From JABCPE02 sp963530295 (lineage in GTDB: Bacteria; Bacteroidota; Bacteroidia; Flavobacteriales; Weeksellaceae), in assembly GCA_963530295.1 (NCBI GenBank), contig CAUSCF010000009.1:5746-69745 (forward strand): 64,000 nucleotides of DNA. Reading direction: 5' to 3'. Both the position numbers and the translations under genes were made by a program. Shown piece after piece: positions 33,205-42,036 of the stretch. The first letter of the stretch is position 1. Every line of letters begins with the position of its first letter. Below the pieces are notes generated by a model. The model saw nothing but the letters and a program-made list of their open reading frames with translations, made no database searches and was not told the DNA's origin.

Positions 33205-33516
33205 ATGGATTCAAAAATATTAGAAGAAAAAATGGAGCTGCTAAGGTGGATTATCAACCTTAATGATGAGCAGGTGATAAAGAATCTTATCAATTTCAAG
33301 AATGAGATTTTCGGAGTTCCTTTTGCTGAGCCTACGGTATGTTCTACTGTGGTAAAGTCAGGAAGTAGAGGCTTTGGGGAAATTGTTCTGAGTGAAGATT
33401 ATTTAAAATTCGAGGGAGCAAGTGAAGGATTTTTAGCAGAGTTCGATGAAGCATTTTCTTTGGAAGATGCTAAGAAGCAGTCAATTAAAAAAATACAAGG
33501 ATGGTGGAGAGATTAG
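33205..33516 (+). CDS. Small protein, putative antitoxin of a ParE/RelE-like pair
   Basis: 103 residues, no named domain recognised. Begins with a charged helix (KILEEKMELLRWIINLNDEQ) typical of flavobacterial antitoxin N-termini, then FGEIVLSEDYLKFEG and a C-terminal helix ending GWWRD. It overlaps the next gene by 16 bases, a toxin-antitoxin type arrangement. Assignment is by arrangement and size. Confidence 0.5.
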   Translation: MDSKILEEKMELLRWIINLNDEQVIKNLINFKNEIFGVPFAEPTVCSTVVKSGSRGFGEIVLSEDYLKFEGASEGFLAEFDEAFSLEDAKKQSIKKIQGWWRD

Positions 33517-33821
33517 AAATAGTATACAGCAGAAAGTTTGTTCATAGTTTGGACAGCCAGTTGAATATTTTGTTCAGAGAAGGTATTCTCAATAGAATAG
33601 ACAGAGCTGAAGAAATGGTGGGCGAGGTCTACGAATTTATAGAAAATAATCTGGATAAAGCCGTAGACACGCCAGAAAAAGTGCATGTAGCGGAGAAAAA
33701 ATATCTAAGATATATGATAGATGATAAAATAACTTGGTTCTTTTTCTTTAAGCAAGAAGTAGGGAAAGTCATTATGAATCATGTACTTAATAACCAATCG
33801 CCAGATTTCTCGGCATTGTAG
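33501..33821 (+). CDS. ParE/RelE-like toxin candidate
   Basis: 106 residues. The pattern EIVYSRKFVHSLDSQLNILF at the N-terminus and KKYLRYMIDDKITWFFFFKQ near the C-terminus follows the RelE/ParE fold (helix pair then antiparallel sheet). Toxins of this fold cut ribosome-bound mRNA or poison gyrase. It overlaps the presumed antitoxin gene and sits just behind recQ. Medium-low confidence on the toxin role. Confidence 0.5.
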   Translation: MVERLEIVYSRKFVHSLDSQLNILFREGILNRIDRAEEMVGEVYEFIENNLDKAVDTPEKVHVAEKKYLRYMIDDKITWFFFFKQEVGKVIMNHVLNNQSPDFSAL

Positions 33822-33824
33822 ATT

Positions 33825-34910
33825 ATGAGTCAAAAAATTTCGGTAATGTTCATTCTGCCCAACCTGAAAATGGGCGGGGCAGAGCGGATAATTACCACGA
33901 TATGCAATCATCTACCGAGAGAAAAATTCCAGCCGAGTCTTTTCCTATTTGAAAAGGTGGGCGAGTATCTGGATTTCTTGAAGGAAGATGTAGAAATTAT
34001 AGAAGCGAATACCAAAAGTATTCGTTCTTCTTTGTTGCCTATTTTGAAAACGATAATACAGCGAAAGCCAGACATTGTTTTCTGTGGCTGGGGCGAGATT
34101 TCGGCGTTCGTTTCTCCGTTTATTCCGTTTTTTAGGAAAACCAAATTCATTTCGCGCGAAACCAATGTGGTTTCAAAGCATGTTACACGAAAAGAAATCC
34201 GATTTTTTTATCGATTTTATAATAATTTTCATCAAATCATTACCCAAAGTGATGATATGACAAATGACTTGATTGAGAAATTCAAGATTAAAAAAGAGAA
34301 AATATTTAAAATCAATAACCCTGTTGATTTTGATTTTATCAATGAAAAACTGATGATTTCGGAAAAGCCAGAAGGTTTTGACTCAGAGTTTAAAAATGTG
34401 CTGGCGATAGGAAATCTTTCCTCACGAAAGGGTTTTGATAATCTTTTGAAAGTTTTTTCTTTCTTAAAAAATGAAAAAATAAAACTCCATATTCTGGGGG
34501 ATGGGGCGGATAGGGAACTTCTTCACCAAATGAAACATGATATGCAGCTGGAAAATGTAATTTTCCACGGACAACAGAAAAACCCGTATCAATACCTGAA
34601 ATTTTCGGATTTGTTTATACTTTCTTCGCGCTATGAAGGCTTCCCAAATGTCCTTTTGGAAGCGGGAGCCTGCGGTGTGTATGCTCTGGCGAATGACTGC
34701 CCAGGGGGAATCAGGGAGATTGTAGAAGAGGGAATCAATGGGGAAATTTCGGATATCAATGAGCATCAGCAGTTTGCAGAGAAGATAAAAGAAATCCTTT
34801 CCACTGAGAAAAGTGAGAAAAATATTATCATTAATTCCATCAAAAGCCGATTTTCAAAGGAAATAATTTTGGGTAGATACGAGGAAATATTACTGAAAAT
34901 TTCGAATTAA
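33825..34910 (+). CDS. Glycosyltransferase family 4
   Basis: 361 residues. N-terminal FILPNLKMGGAERIITTICN is the acceptor-side loop typical of GT4 members. C-terminal LAIGNLSSRKGFDNLLKVF, LGDGADRELL and SSRYEGFPNVLLEAGACG form the donor site. It transfers a sugar in a glycan pathway, possibly lipopolysaccharide or capsule. It is isolated from the polysaccharide cluster at the left end and lies three bases behind the toxin-like gene. Confidence 0.9.
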   Translation: MSQKISVMFILPNLKMGGAERIITTICNHLPREKFQPSLFLFEKVGEYLDFLKEDVEIIEANTKSIRSSLLPILKTIIQRKPDIVFCGWGEISAFVSPFIPFFRKTKFISRETNVVSKHVTRKEIRFFYRFYNNFHQIITQSDDMTNDLIEKFKIKKEKIFKINNPVDFDFINEKLMISEKPEGFDSEFKNVLAIGNLSSRKGFDNLLKVFSFLKNEKIKLHILGDGADRELLHQMKHDMQLENVIFHGQQKNPYQYLKFSDLFILSSRYEGFPNVLLEAGACGVYALANDCPGGIREIVEEGINGEISDINEHQQFAEKIKEILSTEKSEKNIIINSIKSRFSKEIILGRYEEILLKISN

Positions 34911-34960
34911 AAAAATATTTGTAATATTGCGTTAGATTTAATTAAAAATTGAATAGGATT

Positions 34961-35836
34961 ATGATTAAGAGAATTTTTGGATTAGCTGCTTTGTTAGTTT
35001 TTTCAGGATTTGCTACAGCTCAAGAGCAGGCTGTAGATAGTGTAAAAGTGGAAGAAGCAGTTGTGGCAGCTCATGATGATGAGGAAGGAAAACCGTTGAA
35101 ACTGCACCACGCAGAGCCTTTGTATATAGACCTGATGAGAGACCTCGGAGCGAGAAAAGGCGAAAGAGAATGGAATGTAGCTATGGGGGTTACAGAAAAT
35201 AATGGTTACTATGAGCTTTATCCATTAGTAGAATATGAGTGGGCGGTGGCTGATAGACTTGGATTGGAAGTAGAAGTGCCTTTTAATGTATATACTTCCG
35301 CGGAAAAACTTCCACATAAATCACCAGGGACAGGTGTTGCAGGTATCAAAACCTCTATCCAGTATACTTTTTTGGTAAATAAAAAAGCCTACACTTCCAT
35401 GGCGATAGGTTACCTCAATGAAATAGAGCTGAACTCTTTCAGAAACTATGGAAATGGGAAATTTTTCACAGGGAATGTTTATAATCCGTTCTTTGTAGTA
35501 GCAAAGGGATGGGGTAAAACTCACAGCATCAGTACGATGGTGTATGCAGGGCCTGTTTTCACGCATCATTTTGGAAGTAATCATGTGGATACAGACTGGC
35601 AGATTAACTCGAGTATCCATTATCTAATTCCAAATTCTAGAAACTTTGTTGGTTTGGAGGTGAATAAGAGCATTACTAAAGAGAGATTTAATATGGTGCT
35701 TAGACCGCAGATTAGAGTAGCTCTAAATGATAACACTATTCTAGGCTTGGTGGTTGGAGTTCCTACTAACAGACAATACGAGGGGTATAGTGGTTTTATC
35801 AGACTTGTTTATGAACCGCCTCATAAAAAACACTAA
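34961..35836 (+). CDS. Exported beta-barrel-like outer-membrane protein
   Basis: 291 residues from the ATG at 34961. A signal peptide (IKRIFGLAALLVFSGFATAQ) and a His/Glu-rich segment (HDDEEGKPLKLHHAEP) come first. Alternating amphipathic strands with aromatic ends follow (YELYPLVEYEWAVADRLGLEVEVPF, SGFIRLVYEPP). It resembles the phenol-degradation MetA-like/porin superfamily of Bacteroidota. The His-rich part could bind metal. A terminator follows at 35846. Confidence 0.7.
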   Translation: MIKRIFGLAALLVFSGFATAQEQAVDSVKVEEAVVAAHDDEEGKPLKLHHAEPLYIDLMRDLGARKGEREWNVAMGVTENNGYYELYPLVEYEWAVADRLGLEVEVPFNVYTSAEKLPHKSPGTGVAGIKTSIQYTFLVNKKAYTSMAIGYLNEIELNSFRNYGNGKFFTGNVYNPFFVVAKGWGKTHSISTMVYAGPVFTHHFGSNHVDTDWQINSSIHYLIPNSRNFVGLEVNKSITKERFNMVLRPQIRVALNDNTILGLVVGVPTNRQYEGYSGFIRLVYEPPHKKH

Positions 35837-35845
35837 TAAAATAAG

Positions 35846-35874
35846 AATCCTGCTTTTTGGGCAGGATTTTTTAT
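35846..35874 (+). terminator. Intrinsic terminator
   Basis: AATCCTGC (35846-35853) pairs with GCAGGATT (35861-35868), then T-rich tail. Confidence 0.8.
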
Positions 35875-35922
35875 TTTTAGATAAATTTAAAATTATAAAG
35901 AAATTTGATTTAAATAAAATGT

Positions 35923-36777
35923 TTAATCTATTAAAAGTTCTCTCATTTCCCATTTGTTTCCATTATAGACATTAAGGTCTATTTTGGTTTCTATGCCGTC
36001 TGATATTCCGTTTTCTGTAAATTGCCATATTTTCCAAGGGTCAGTATCAGAGGGTTGTGGAACATCATTGTAGTTTGCTATCCAGAGAGGAAATTCATCA
36101 AATTGTCCCTTTAGATAGTCTTTATAAAAATGATAATATGTGTAGAGAATAGGTTTTTTGCCATAGTGTTTTTCTATTATATTTATCCAAATATGAAGGT
36201 CTTTTATGAATTGTTCTTTAGATTTGGTTTTTGGTAGTTTTTCTACATCTAAAACAGGTCTCATATCGCCAGAAGAGAGATTTACGCTCCTGATATATGA
36301 ATCTGCCTGAGTGACAGGGTCTTCATCTGGACGATAGAAATGATAGGCACCGCGAGTAAGTCCGTGGTTTTTAGCTTTTTCCCAATAATGGGTAAAGTGC
36401 TTGTCCTTTCCATCGCTGCCCATAGTGGCTCGTAATACGATGAATTCTAATGGGATAGCACCATTTGAAATGGTGAGTTTTTCCCAGTTGATGTGCTCCC
36501 GCTCTTGGTAATGCGATATATCTAATCCGAATGTTTTGTCTGAATAGTTTTTTATAATTTTATTGATTCTCTGCGTTTCAAAAGGCGAATTGGTCAGTTT
36601 TGGTGCTTGTTTTTCGCCGAAATACATTGTATAATAGTACATTATCTGATTTTTTTTCAGTAATGCAACAAGTCCAACAGCCAATAAAAAAAACAGCCCA
36701 AGGGAAATGAATAAGTATGAGCGATTTTTATTTTTTTTAATCTTAGATTTAGATTTTTTTCTCTTTCGTTTTGCCAT
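35923..36777 (-). CDS. GH25 lysozyme (muramidase), membrane-anchored
   Basis: 284 residues. A very basic N-terminus (KRKRKKSKSKIKKNKNR) leads into one membrane helix (LFISLGLFFLLAVGLVALL), so the enzyme faces the periplasm. The GH25 barrel shows GLDISHYQ (Asp), VLRATMG, GAYHFYRP, RPVLDVEK (Asp-x-Glu) and WIANYN. It cleaves peptidoglycan between MurNAc and GlcNAc. It probably remodels the cell's own wall. It is divergent from thyA. Confidence 0.9.
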   Translation of the reverse strand: MAKRKRKKSKSKIKKNKNRSYLFISLGLFFLLAVGLVALLKKNQIMYYYTMYFGEKQAPKLTNSPFETQRINKIIKNYSDKTFGLDISHYQEREHINWEKLTISNGAIPLEFIVLRATMGSDGKDKHFTHYWEKAKNHGLTRGAYHFYRPDEDPVTQADSYIRSVNLSSGDMRPVLDVEKLPKTKSKEQFIKDLHIWINIIEKHYGKKPILYTYYHFYKDYLKGQFDEFPLWIANYNDVPQPSDTDPWKIWQFTENGISDGIETKIDLNVYNGNKWEMRELLID

Positions 36778-36799
36778 TTTGCAAATTTAAAAAAAATCC

Positions 36800-36829
36800 T
36801 TGCCTTTTTATGAAATTTAGTTATATTTG
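36800..36829 (+). promoter_or_regulatory. thyA promoter (TTG, 19-base spacer, TATATTTG)
   Basis: TTG at 36800-36802 and TATATTTG at 36822-36829 match the Bacteroidota consensus. 20 bases lie between the -7 box and the ATG. Confidence 0.75.
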
Positions 36830-36849
36830 TGGACATTTTGAAAGAATAA

Positions 36850-37644
36850 ATGCAAAATTATTTAGATTTATTACGATATATAAAAGAAAACGGAACAGAT
36901 AAAACGGATAGAACAGGGACAGGAACGCGGAGTGTGTTTGGGTATCAGCTGAGATATGATTTGAGTAAAGGGTTTCCGCTGGTAACCACCAAGAAAGTTC
37001 ACCTTAAATCCATTATCTACGAACTTCTTTGGTTTTTAAAAGGAGATACGAATGTGAAGTATCTTCAGGAAAATGGTGTTACGATTTGGGATGAATGGGC
37101 AGATGCAGAGGGAAATCTTGGGCCTGTGTATGGCGCCCAGTGGAGAAGTTGGCAAGGAGCAGATGGGAAGGTAATAGACCAAATCAGCGAAGTGATAGAC
37201 CAAATCAAGAAAAACCCTGACAGCCGCAGGCTCATCGTGTCTGCATGGAATGTAGCAGAGCTGCCAAAAATGGCATTGGCTCCTTGTCATGCGATGTTTC
37301 AGTTTTATGTAGCGGATGGGAAACTGTCATTACAGCTCTATCAGAGGAGTGCAGATGTGTTTCTGGGAGTGCCGTTTAACATTGCCAGCTATGCTCTTCT
37401 GCTGATGATGGTGGCCCAAGTTTGTAATTTGGAAGTTGGTGAGTATGTGCATACTTTTGGTGATGTGCATATTTATAATAATCATTTTGAACAGGTGGAA
37501 AAACAGCTTTCCCGAGAACCAAAATCTTTGCCGACGATGAAACTAAATCCAGAAATCAAAAATATTTTTGATTTTGATTTTAATGATTTTACATTAGAAA
37601 ACTATGACCCACACCCAGGGATAAAAGCTCCTGTGGCGATTTAA
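36850..37644 (+). CDS. thyA: Thymidylate synthase
   Basis: 264 residues. Catalytic Cys146 is in LAPCHAMFQFYV; RTGTGT at 21-26, SRRLIVSAWN, LYQRSADVFLGVPFNIASYA and HTFGDVHIYNNH are the dUMP- and folate-binding motifs. It makes dTMP. A dihydrofolate reductase gene often follows thyA but is absent here. Confidence 0.96.
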   Translation: MQNYLDLLRYIKENGTDKTDRTGTGTRSVFGYQLRYDLSKGFPLVTTKKVHLKSIIYELLWFLKGDTNVKYLQENGVTIWDEWADAEGNLGPVYGAQWRSWQGADGKVIDQISEVIDQIKKNPDSRRLIVSAWNVAELPKMALAPCHAMFQFYVADGKLSLQLYQRSADVFLGVPFNIASYALLLMMVAQVCNLEVGEYVHTFGDVHIYNNHFEQVEKQLSREPKSLPTMKLNPEIKNIFDFDFNDFTLENYDPHPGIKAPVAI

Positions 37645-37682
37645 AATAGAACATTTAAACTAAAAATAGAATACATAAACAA

Positions 37683-38408
37683 ATGAACAAAATACTAATA
37701 TCAGCCTTGCTACTGACTGCTGGATATGCTTTTGGACAAATGGAAATAGGCTGGGATAGCAGTAATCTAAAGAAAAAAGTAAAATCTATCAAAGAGACGA
37801 TGTACTATCTTCCAACTGAGGATATGGGAGGTGTAAAGCAAGAAATATCCAATCTCGAAAGGAAAAGAATAACTTATACTTTAGAAGGTGAAAACGAGAT
37901 GATAATATATCATGATGAGAACGACAAGATAATAGAAAAGAGACCATTACCCCAAAATAAAATCCTTAGAGGGAGAATTTTGTATGAAGAACCAAGAGGA
38001 TTTATTGATAATTACGATGATAAAGGGAATATTGTTGAGACTATTTACCTTAGTCAAAATCCTGATATAGTGGCTAAATCATATTACAAATACGATGACA
38101 AGGGCAATATCATAGAGCAAATCCTTGATGATATTGTAGAAGAGCCTTTGTACAGGAGATTTGTCTTTAAGTACGATAGCAAAGGAAACAGAATCAAGGA
38201 TATAGTCTATAATAAGGAAGGGAAAAAAATAGACCAAATCCGATATAAGTACAACAAATACAACGATATTGTGAAGAAAAAATATTACAAAACATCTTTC
38301 CAATATCGATACAAATATGACGAAAAGAATAATTGGATAGAGAGAATCTCTCTAAAACAAAATAAACCATTTATCATAACTAAAAGAGTAATAGAATATT
38401 ACGACTAA
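37683..38408 (+). CDS. Exported protein with YD-like repeats
   Basis: 241 residues, signal peptide MNKILISALLLTAGYAFGQ. It has several copies of a KYDDKGNIIEQI / KYDSKGNRIKDI / NYDDKGNIVETI motif, similar to the YD-type repeats of Bacteroidota surface proteins. It is too short for an Rhs shell and has no toxin end. Probably periplasmic or surface; function unknown. Confidence 0.75.
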   Translation: MNKILISALLLTAGYAFGQMEIGWDSSNLKKKVKSIKETMYYLPTEDMGGVKQEISNLERKRITYTLEGENEMIIYHDENDKIIEKRPLPQNKILRGRILYEEPRGFIDNYDDKGNIVETIYLSQNPDIVAKSYYKYDDKGNIIEQILDDIVEEPLYRRFVFKYDSKGNRIKDIVYNKEGKKIDQIRYKYNKYNDIVKKKYYKTSFQYRYKYDEKNNWIERISLKQNKPFIITKRVIEYYD

Positions 38409-38454
38409 TCTAATGATTATTAATTAAATAAAAAAGAATTAAAATTTATTAACA

Positions 38455-40968
38455 ATGAAAAAGATTTTATTCTCAGCGATGATGCTTGGAGCAATTTTAG
38501 GAAGTAATTTTGCTCTTGCGCAAACCGAAACTTCTGGTAGAAATGCTCCGTATAGAGCTACTCACAACAAGACTACAGAACTGAAACACACCAAATTAAA
38601 GGTGAAATTTGACTTTGAAAAAGAGCAAATGCATGGTGAGGAGTGGCTTACTGCATCACCTCATTTTTATGCATCAGATTCTTTGGTGCTTAATGCAAAA
38701 GCGATGGTTATCCATGAAGTGGCTCTAAATCAAGGAACTAAAAAACCTCTTAAATATACTTATTCAGATGATTTACTGAGAATTAATCTTGACAAAGTGT
38801 ACAAAAAAGGTGAGAATTATACAATCTATATCAAATATACAGCTCGTCCTAATGAGTATAAGGGTAAGGGAAGTGCAGCGATAAACTCTGCGAAAGGGCT
38901 TTATTTCATCAATGCTCAAGGAAAAGACCCAGACAAACCAACGCAGATATGGACACAAGGTGAAACAGAGTCTAACTCCGTGTGGTTTCCTACGATAGAC
39001 AAACCAAACCAAAAGACTACGCAGGAATTATTTATGACGGTTCCAGATAAATATGTTACTCTTTCTAATGGAATCTTAAAATCATCTTTCAGCGAAAGTG
39101 GAGGGCTTAGAACAGACCATTGGGTAATGGATAAGAAGCATGCTCCATATTTATTCTTTATGGGAGTTGGAGAGTATGCGATAGTAAAGGATAAATGGAA
39201 AAACATCGCAGTAGATTATTATGTAGAAAAGGAATATGAGCCTTATGCAAGACAGATATTCGGGATGACTCCAGAAATGCTGGATTTCTTCTCTAAAAAA
39301 CTAAAATACGAATATCCTTGGCAAAAATATGCACAGCTGGTAGGAAGAGACTATGTAAGCGGTGCGATGGAGAATACAACTGCCGTAATTCACGGAGAAT
39401 ATGCAAACCTAAAGGAAGGCGACCTTGTGGATGAGAATTCTTGGGAACCTGTGATTGCTCACGAGCTGTTCCACCACTGGTTTGGAGATTTGGTAACTGC
39501 TGAAAGCTGGTCTAACCTTACTGTAAATGAGTCTTTTGCGAATTATTCTGAATACCTTTGGAATGAATACAAATACGGAAAAGATGCAGCAGATTATCAT
39601 TTAATGAATGATATTTCGGCATATATTCATAATCCGCTGAATTATAACAAACATTTGGTGAGATTTGATTATAAGAGCCGTGAGGATATGTTTGACAGCG
39701 TATCTTATAACAAAGGAGGCGGAATTCTTCACATGTTGAGAAATTATCTCGGTGATGAAGCATTCTTTGAAGGGCTTTCTGATTATTTGAAATCCAATGA
39801 ATACGGAACAGGAGAGGCTCACCAGCTGAGACTTTCTTTAGAAAAAGTTTCTGGAAAAGACCTTAACTGGTTCTTTAATCAGTGGTATTTTAACAGTGGA
39901 AACCCTAAATTAGATGTAAAATATTCTTACGAACCAGTGAAAAAACAAACTGTGGTAACGATTAACCAGACTCAAGACCAATATTTTGAGTTCCCACTTA
40001 CCATAGATATCCATGAAAACGGAAAAGTAAGAAGAGAAAAAGTGTGGGTAGATGCTAAAGCAAAGAATGATTTTACATTCAGCACAGCTAAAAATCCAGA
40101 CCTTATCAATGTAGATGCAGACGGGCTTCTATTGGGAGAAATCAATGATACTAAAACTCCTGAACAATACGCTCTGCAATATGCTAAAACTAAGGAGTTT
40201 AAGAGCAAACATCTAGCATTAAAAAATGCTGCTGAAAATGCAAAGAAAAACAATAACATCACTTCTGTGAAAACATTGGTATCTGCATTGAAAGATCCGT
40301 TCTTCAGATTGAGAATTCAGGCGCTTGGAGGATTAGATTTATCTAAGCCAGAACAAGCAAAATTAGCTCTTTCAGAAGTAGAAAAATTAGCTCAGAAAGA
40401 CCCTAAAACACTAGTTCAGGCGGCGGCAATCAAAGCATTGGCTACGACTAAGAATAAGAAATACCTGCCAATCTACGAAAAGGGAATTAGCTCTGTATCA
40501 AACGCAGTGAAAGCAGCTTCTCTATCGGCGATTTCTATGACAGACCCAGAGAGGGTAAAAGCCCTTGCAGACAAGGTGGATTTATCCAAAGCATCAGATG
40601 AAACGATTACGCAGCTGTTGCCTACAATCGTGGATAACAAAATCGTGTCTCAGATGCCTTATATAGGAAAAGTGGTGGCATTTTATCCATTCCTAAAATT
40701 TCAAGATGAAAAAGCAGGAGCTACGGCTGAAAAAGGGTTCAACTGGATAATGGAATCTGATAACACAAAGGCTACGGCTGGAGTTGCAAAGATTTTGAAA
40801 CAAGTAAAATCTGAAATTCCAGATAACCCAAATGTGAAAATGATGATAGTGCAGATGCTTGAGAATGGACTTGCTAAGAAAACAGAATTACTAAGAGCAA
40901 ATCCAAAAAGCGAGAGCATTAACCAGCAAATAAAGTTACTGACAGAAACTCTAGAACTTTATAAATAA
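38455..40968 (+). CDS. M1-family metallo-aminopeptidase
   Basis: 837 residues, signal peptide ending ALAQ (first 22-23 residues). Beta-sandwich N-terminus, then GAMENTTA (the GAMEN substrate site), then the zinc motif HELFHHW (His336, Glu337, His340) with the third ligand Glu359 in VNESFANYSEYLW. A HEAT-like C-terminal part (from about 590) completes the family layout. It cleaves N-terminal residues from peptides in the periplasm and serves peptide nutrition. Confidence 0.93.
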   Translation: MKKILFSAMMLGAILGSNFALAQTETSGRNAPYRATHNKTTELKHTKLKVKFDFEKEQMHGEEWLTASPHFYASDSLVLNAKAMVIHEVALNQGTKKPLKYTYSDDLLRINLDKVYKKGENYTIYIKYTARPNEYKGKGSAAINSAKGLYFINAQGKDPDKPTQIWTQGETESNSVWFPTIDKPNQKTTQELFMTVPDKYVTLSNGILKSSFSESGGLRTDHWVMDKKHAPYLFFMGVGEYAIVKDKWKNIAVDYYVEKEYEPYARQIFGMTPEMLDFFSKKLKYEYPWQKYAQLVGRDYVSGAMENTTAVIHGEYANLKEGDLVDENSWEPVIAHELFHHWFGDLVTAESWSNLTVNESFANYSEYLWNEYKYGKDAADYHLMNDISAYIHNPLNYNKHLVRFDYKSREDMFDSVSYNKGGGILHMLRNYLGDEAFFEGLSDYLKSNEYGTGEAHQLRLSLEKVSGKDLNWFFNQWYFNSGNPKLDVKYSYEPVKKQTVVTINQTQDQYFEFPLTIDIHENGKVRREKVWVDAKAKNDFTFSTAKNPDLINVDADGLLLGEINDTKTPEQYALQYAKTKEFKSKHLALKNAAENAKKNNNITSVKTLVSALKDPFFRLRIQALGGLDLSKPEQAKLALSEVEKLAQKDPKTLVQAAAIKALATTKNKKYLPIYEKGISSVSNAVKAASLSAISMTDPERVKALADKVDLSKASDETITQLLPTIVDNKIVSQMPYIGKVVAFYPFLKFQDEKAGATAEKGFNWIMESDNTKATAGVAKILKQVKSEIPDNPNVKMMIVQMLENGLAKKTELLRANPKSESINQQIKLLTETLELYK

Positions 40969-40974
40969 AAACCC

Positions 40975-41007
40975 AAAAAGCTTGACAAATTTTGTCAGGC
41001 TTTTTTG
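40975..41007 (+). terminator. Intrinsic terminator after the aminopeptidase gene
   Basis: AAAAAGCTTGACAAA pairs with TTTGTCAGGCTTTTT, with one unpaired position. Confidence 0.8.
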
Positions 41008-41069
41008 TTTCAGAGGTTTTGATGAGTAAAAAACGGAATATTCTTTCGCAGATTTACAGCAAAATAATG

Positions 41070-41077
41070 TATTTTTG
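41070..41077 (+). promoter_or_regulatory. -7 box TATTTTTG before the DUF368 gene
   Basis: TATTTTTG fits TAnnTTTG and lies 17 bases before the ATG at 41095, giving a very short leader. Confidence 0.5.
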
Positions 41078-41094
41078 TAACATATAAGAATTTT

Positions 41095-42021
41095 ATGAAA
41101 AGGACTTTGAAGGATTATCTATTCATTACACTTCGCGGTGTGGCTATGGGAGCTGCTGATGTGGTGCCTGGGGTTTCTGGGGGGACTATTGCTTTCATAT
41201 CAGGGATTTACCAAGAGCTTATAGATTCTATCAATAAAATCAATTTTACAGCAGTAAAAATTTTAAGAAAAGAAGGGGTAAAATCTGCATGGGAATACAT
41301 CAATGGAAATTTTTTTGTGGCTCTATTTTTAGGGATAGGAATCAGTATTTTATCCCTAGCAAAAGGCATCAAATACCTTTTGGAAACACATCCGATAGCA
41401 GTTTGGTCTTTCTTTTTTGGGCTGATGATGGCGAGTGTTCTTTTTATGTGGAAAGATATCAAGAAATGGGATGCTCCAGCAGTTATTGCGATTGTAATAG
41501 CTGCATTTACAGCGTATTACATCACGGTTATTCCTCCACTGGTGAATAATAACGGTTATATTTTCTTGTTTTTTGCAGGGGCTTTGGCTATCTGTGCGAT
41601 GATTTTGCCAGGGATTTCAGGAGCGTTTATTTTGGTGCTTTTAGGGGCTTATCATACGGTGCTGAATGCGCTGGATACTTTTGATTTAAAGGTTTTGTCC
41701 ATTGTAGGACTGGGAGCTGTGACAGGAATTTTGAGTTTTTCCAAGGCTTTGAAATGGCTTTTTGAACACAAAAAAAACACCACAATGGCAGGGCTTACGG
41801 GCTTTATCATCGGTTCTCTGAATAAAGTATGGCCATGGAAAGAGGTTTTGGATAAGGAAATAGATGCTCATGGGAAGGAAATTATTTTGCTGGAAAAAAG
41901 CGTGCACCCTTCGGATTTTGCTGGAGAACCTCAGATTTTATTGGCTGTGGGGCTGGCTTTTGCGGGGTTTATTTTGATTTATGGAATTGAAAAATGGGCA
42001 TCAAAAATGCAAAATGTTTAA
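41095..42021 (+). CDS. DUF368 membrane protein (PopT-like polyprenyl-phosphate translocase)
   Basis: 308 residues, about eight to nine membrane helices. GAADVVPGVSGGTIAFISGIY near the N-terminus is the DUF368 signature and recurs inverted as ALAICAMILPGISGAFILVLLGAYH. Family members (PopT) recycle undecaprenyl phosphate across the membrane for cell-wall and glycan synthesis. Normal length. Fifteen bases ahead of the DUF58 gene. Confidence 0.85.
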   Translation: MKRTLKDYLFITLRGVAMGAADVVPGVSGGTIAFISGIYQELIDSINKINFTAVKILRKEGVKSAWEYINGNFFVALFLGIGISILSLAKGIKYLLETHPIAVWSFFFGLMMASVLFMWKDIKKWDAPAVIAIVIAAFTAYYITVIPPLVNNNGYIFLFFAGALAICAMILPGISGAFILVLLGAYHTVLNALDTFDLKVLSIVGLGAVTGILSFSKALKWLFEHKKNTTMAGLTGFIIGSLNKVWPWKEVLDKEIDAHGKEIILLEKSVHPSDFAGEPQILLAVGLAFAGFILIYGIEKWASKMQNV

Positions 42022-42036
42022 CCAGTAAGAAAAGAT

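Noticed and set aside
37683..38408. YD-like repeats suggesting an Rhs toxin
   Set aside because: The protein is only 241 residues with a signal peptide and no toxin end; better seen as a small surface or periplasmic protein.
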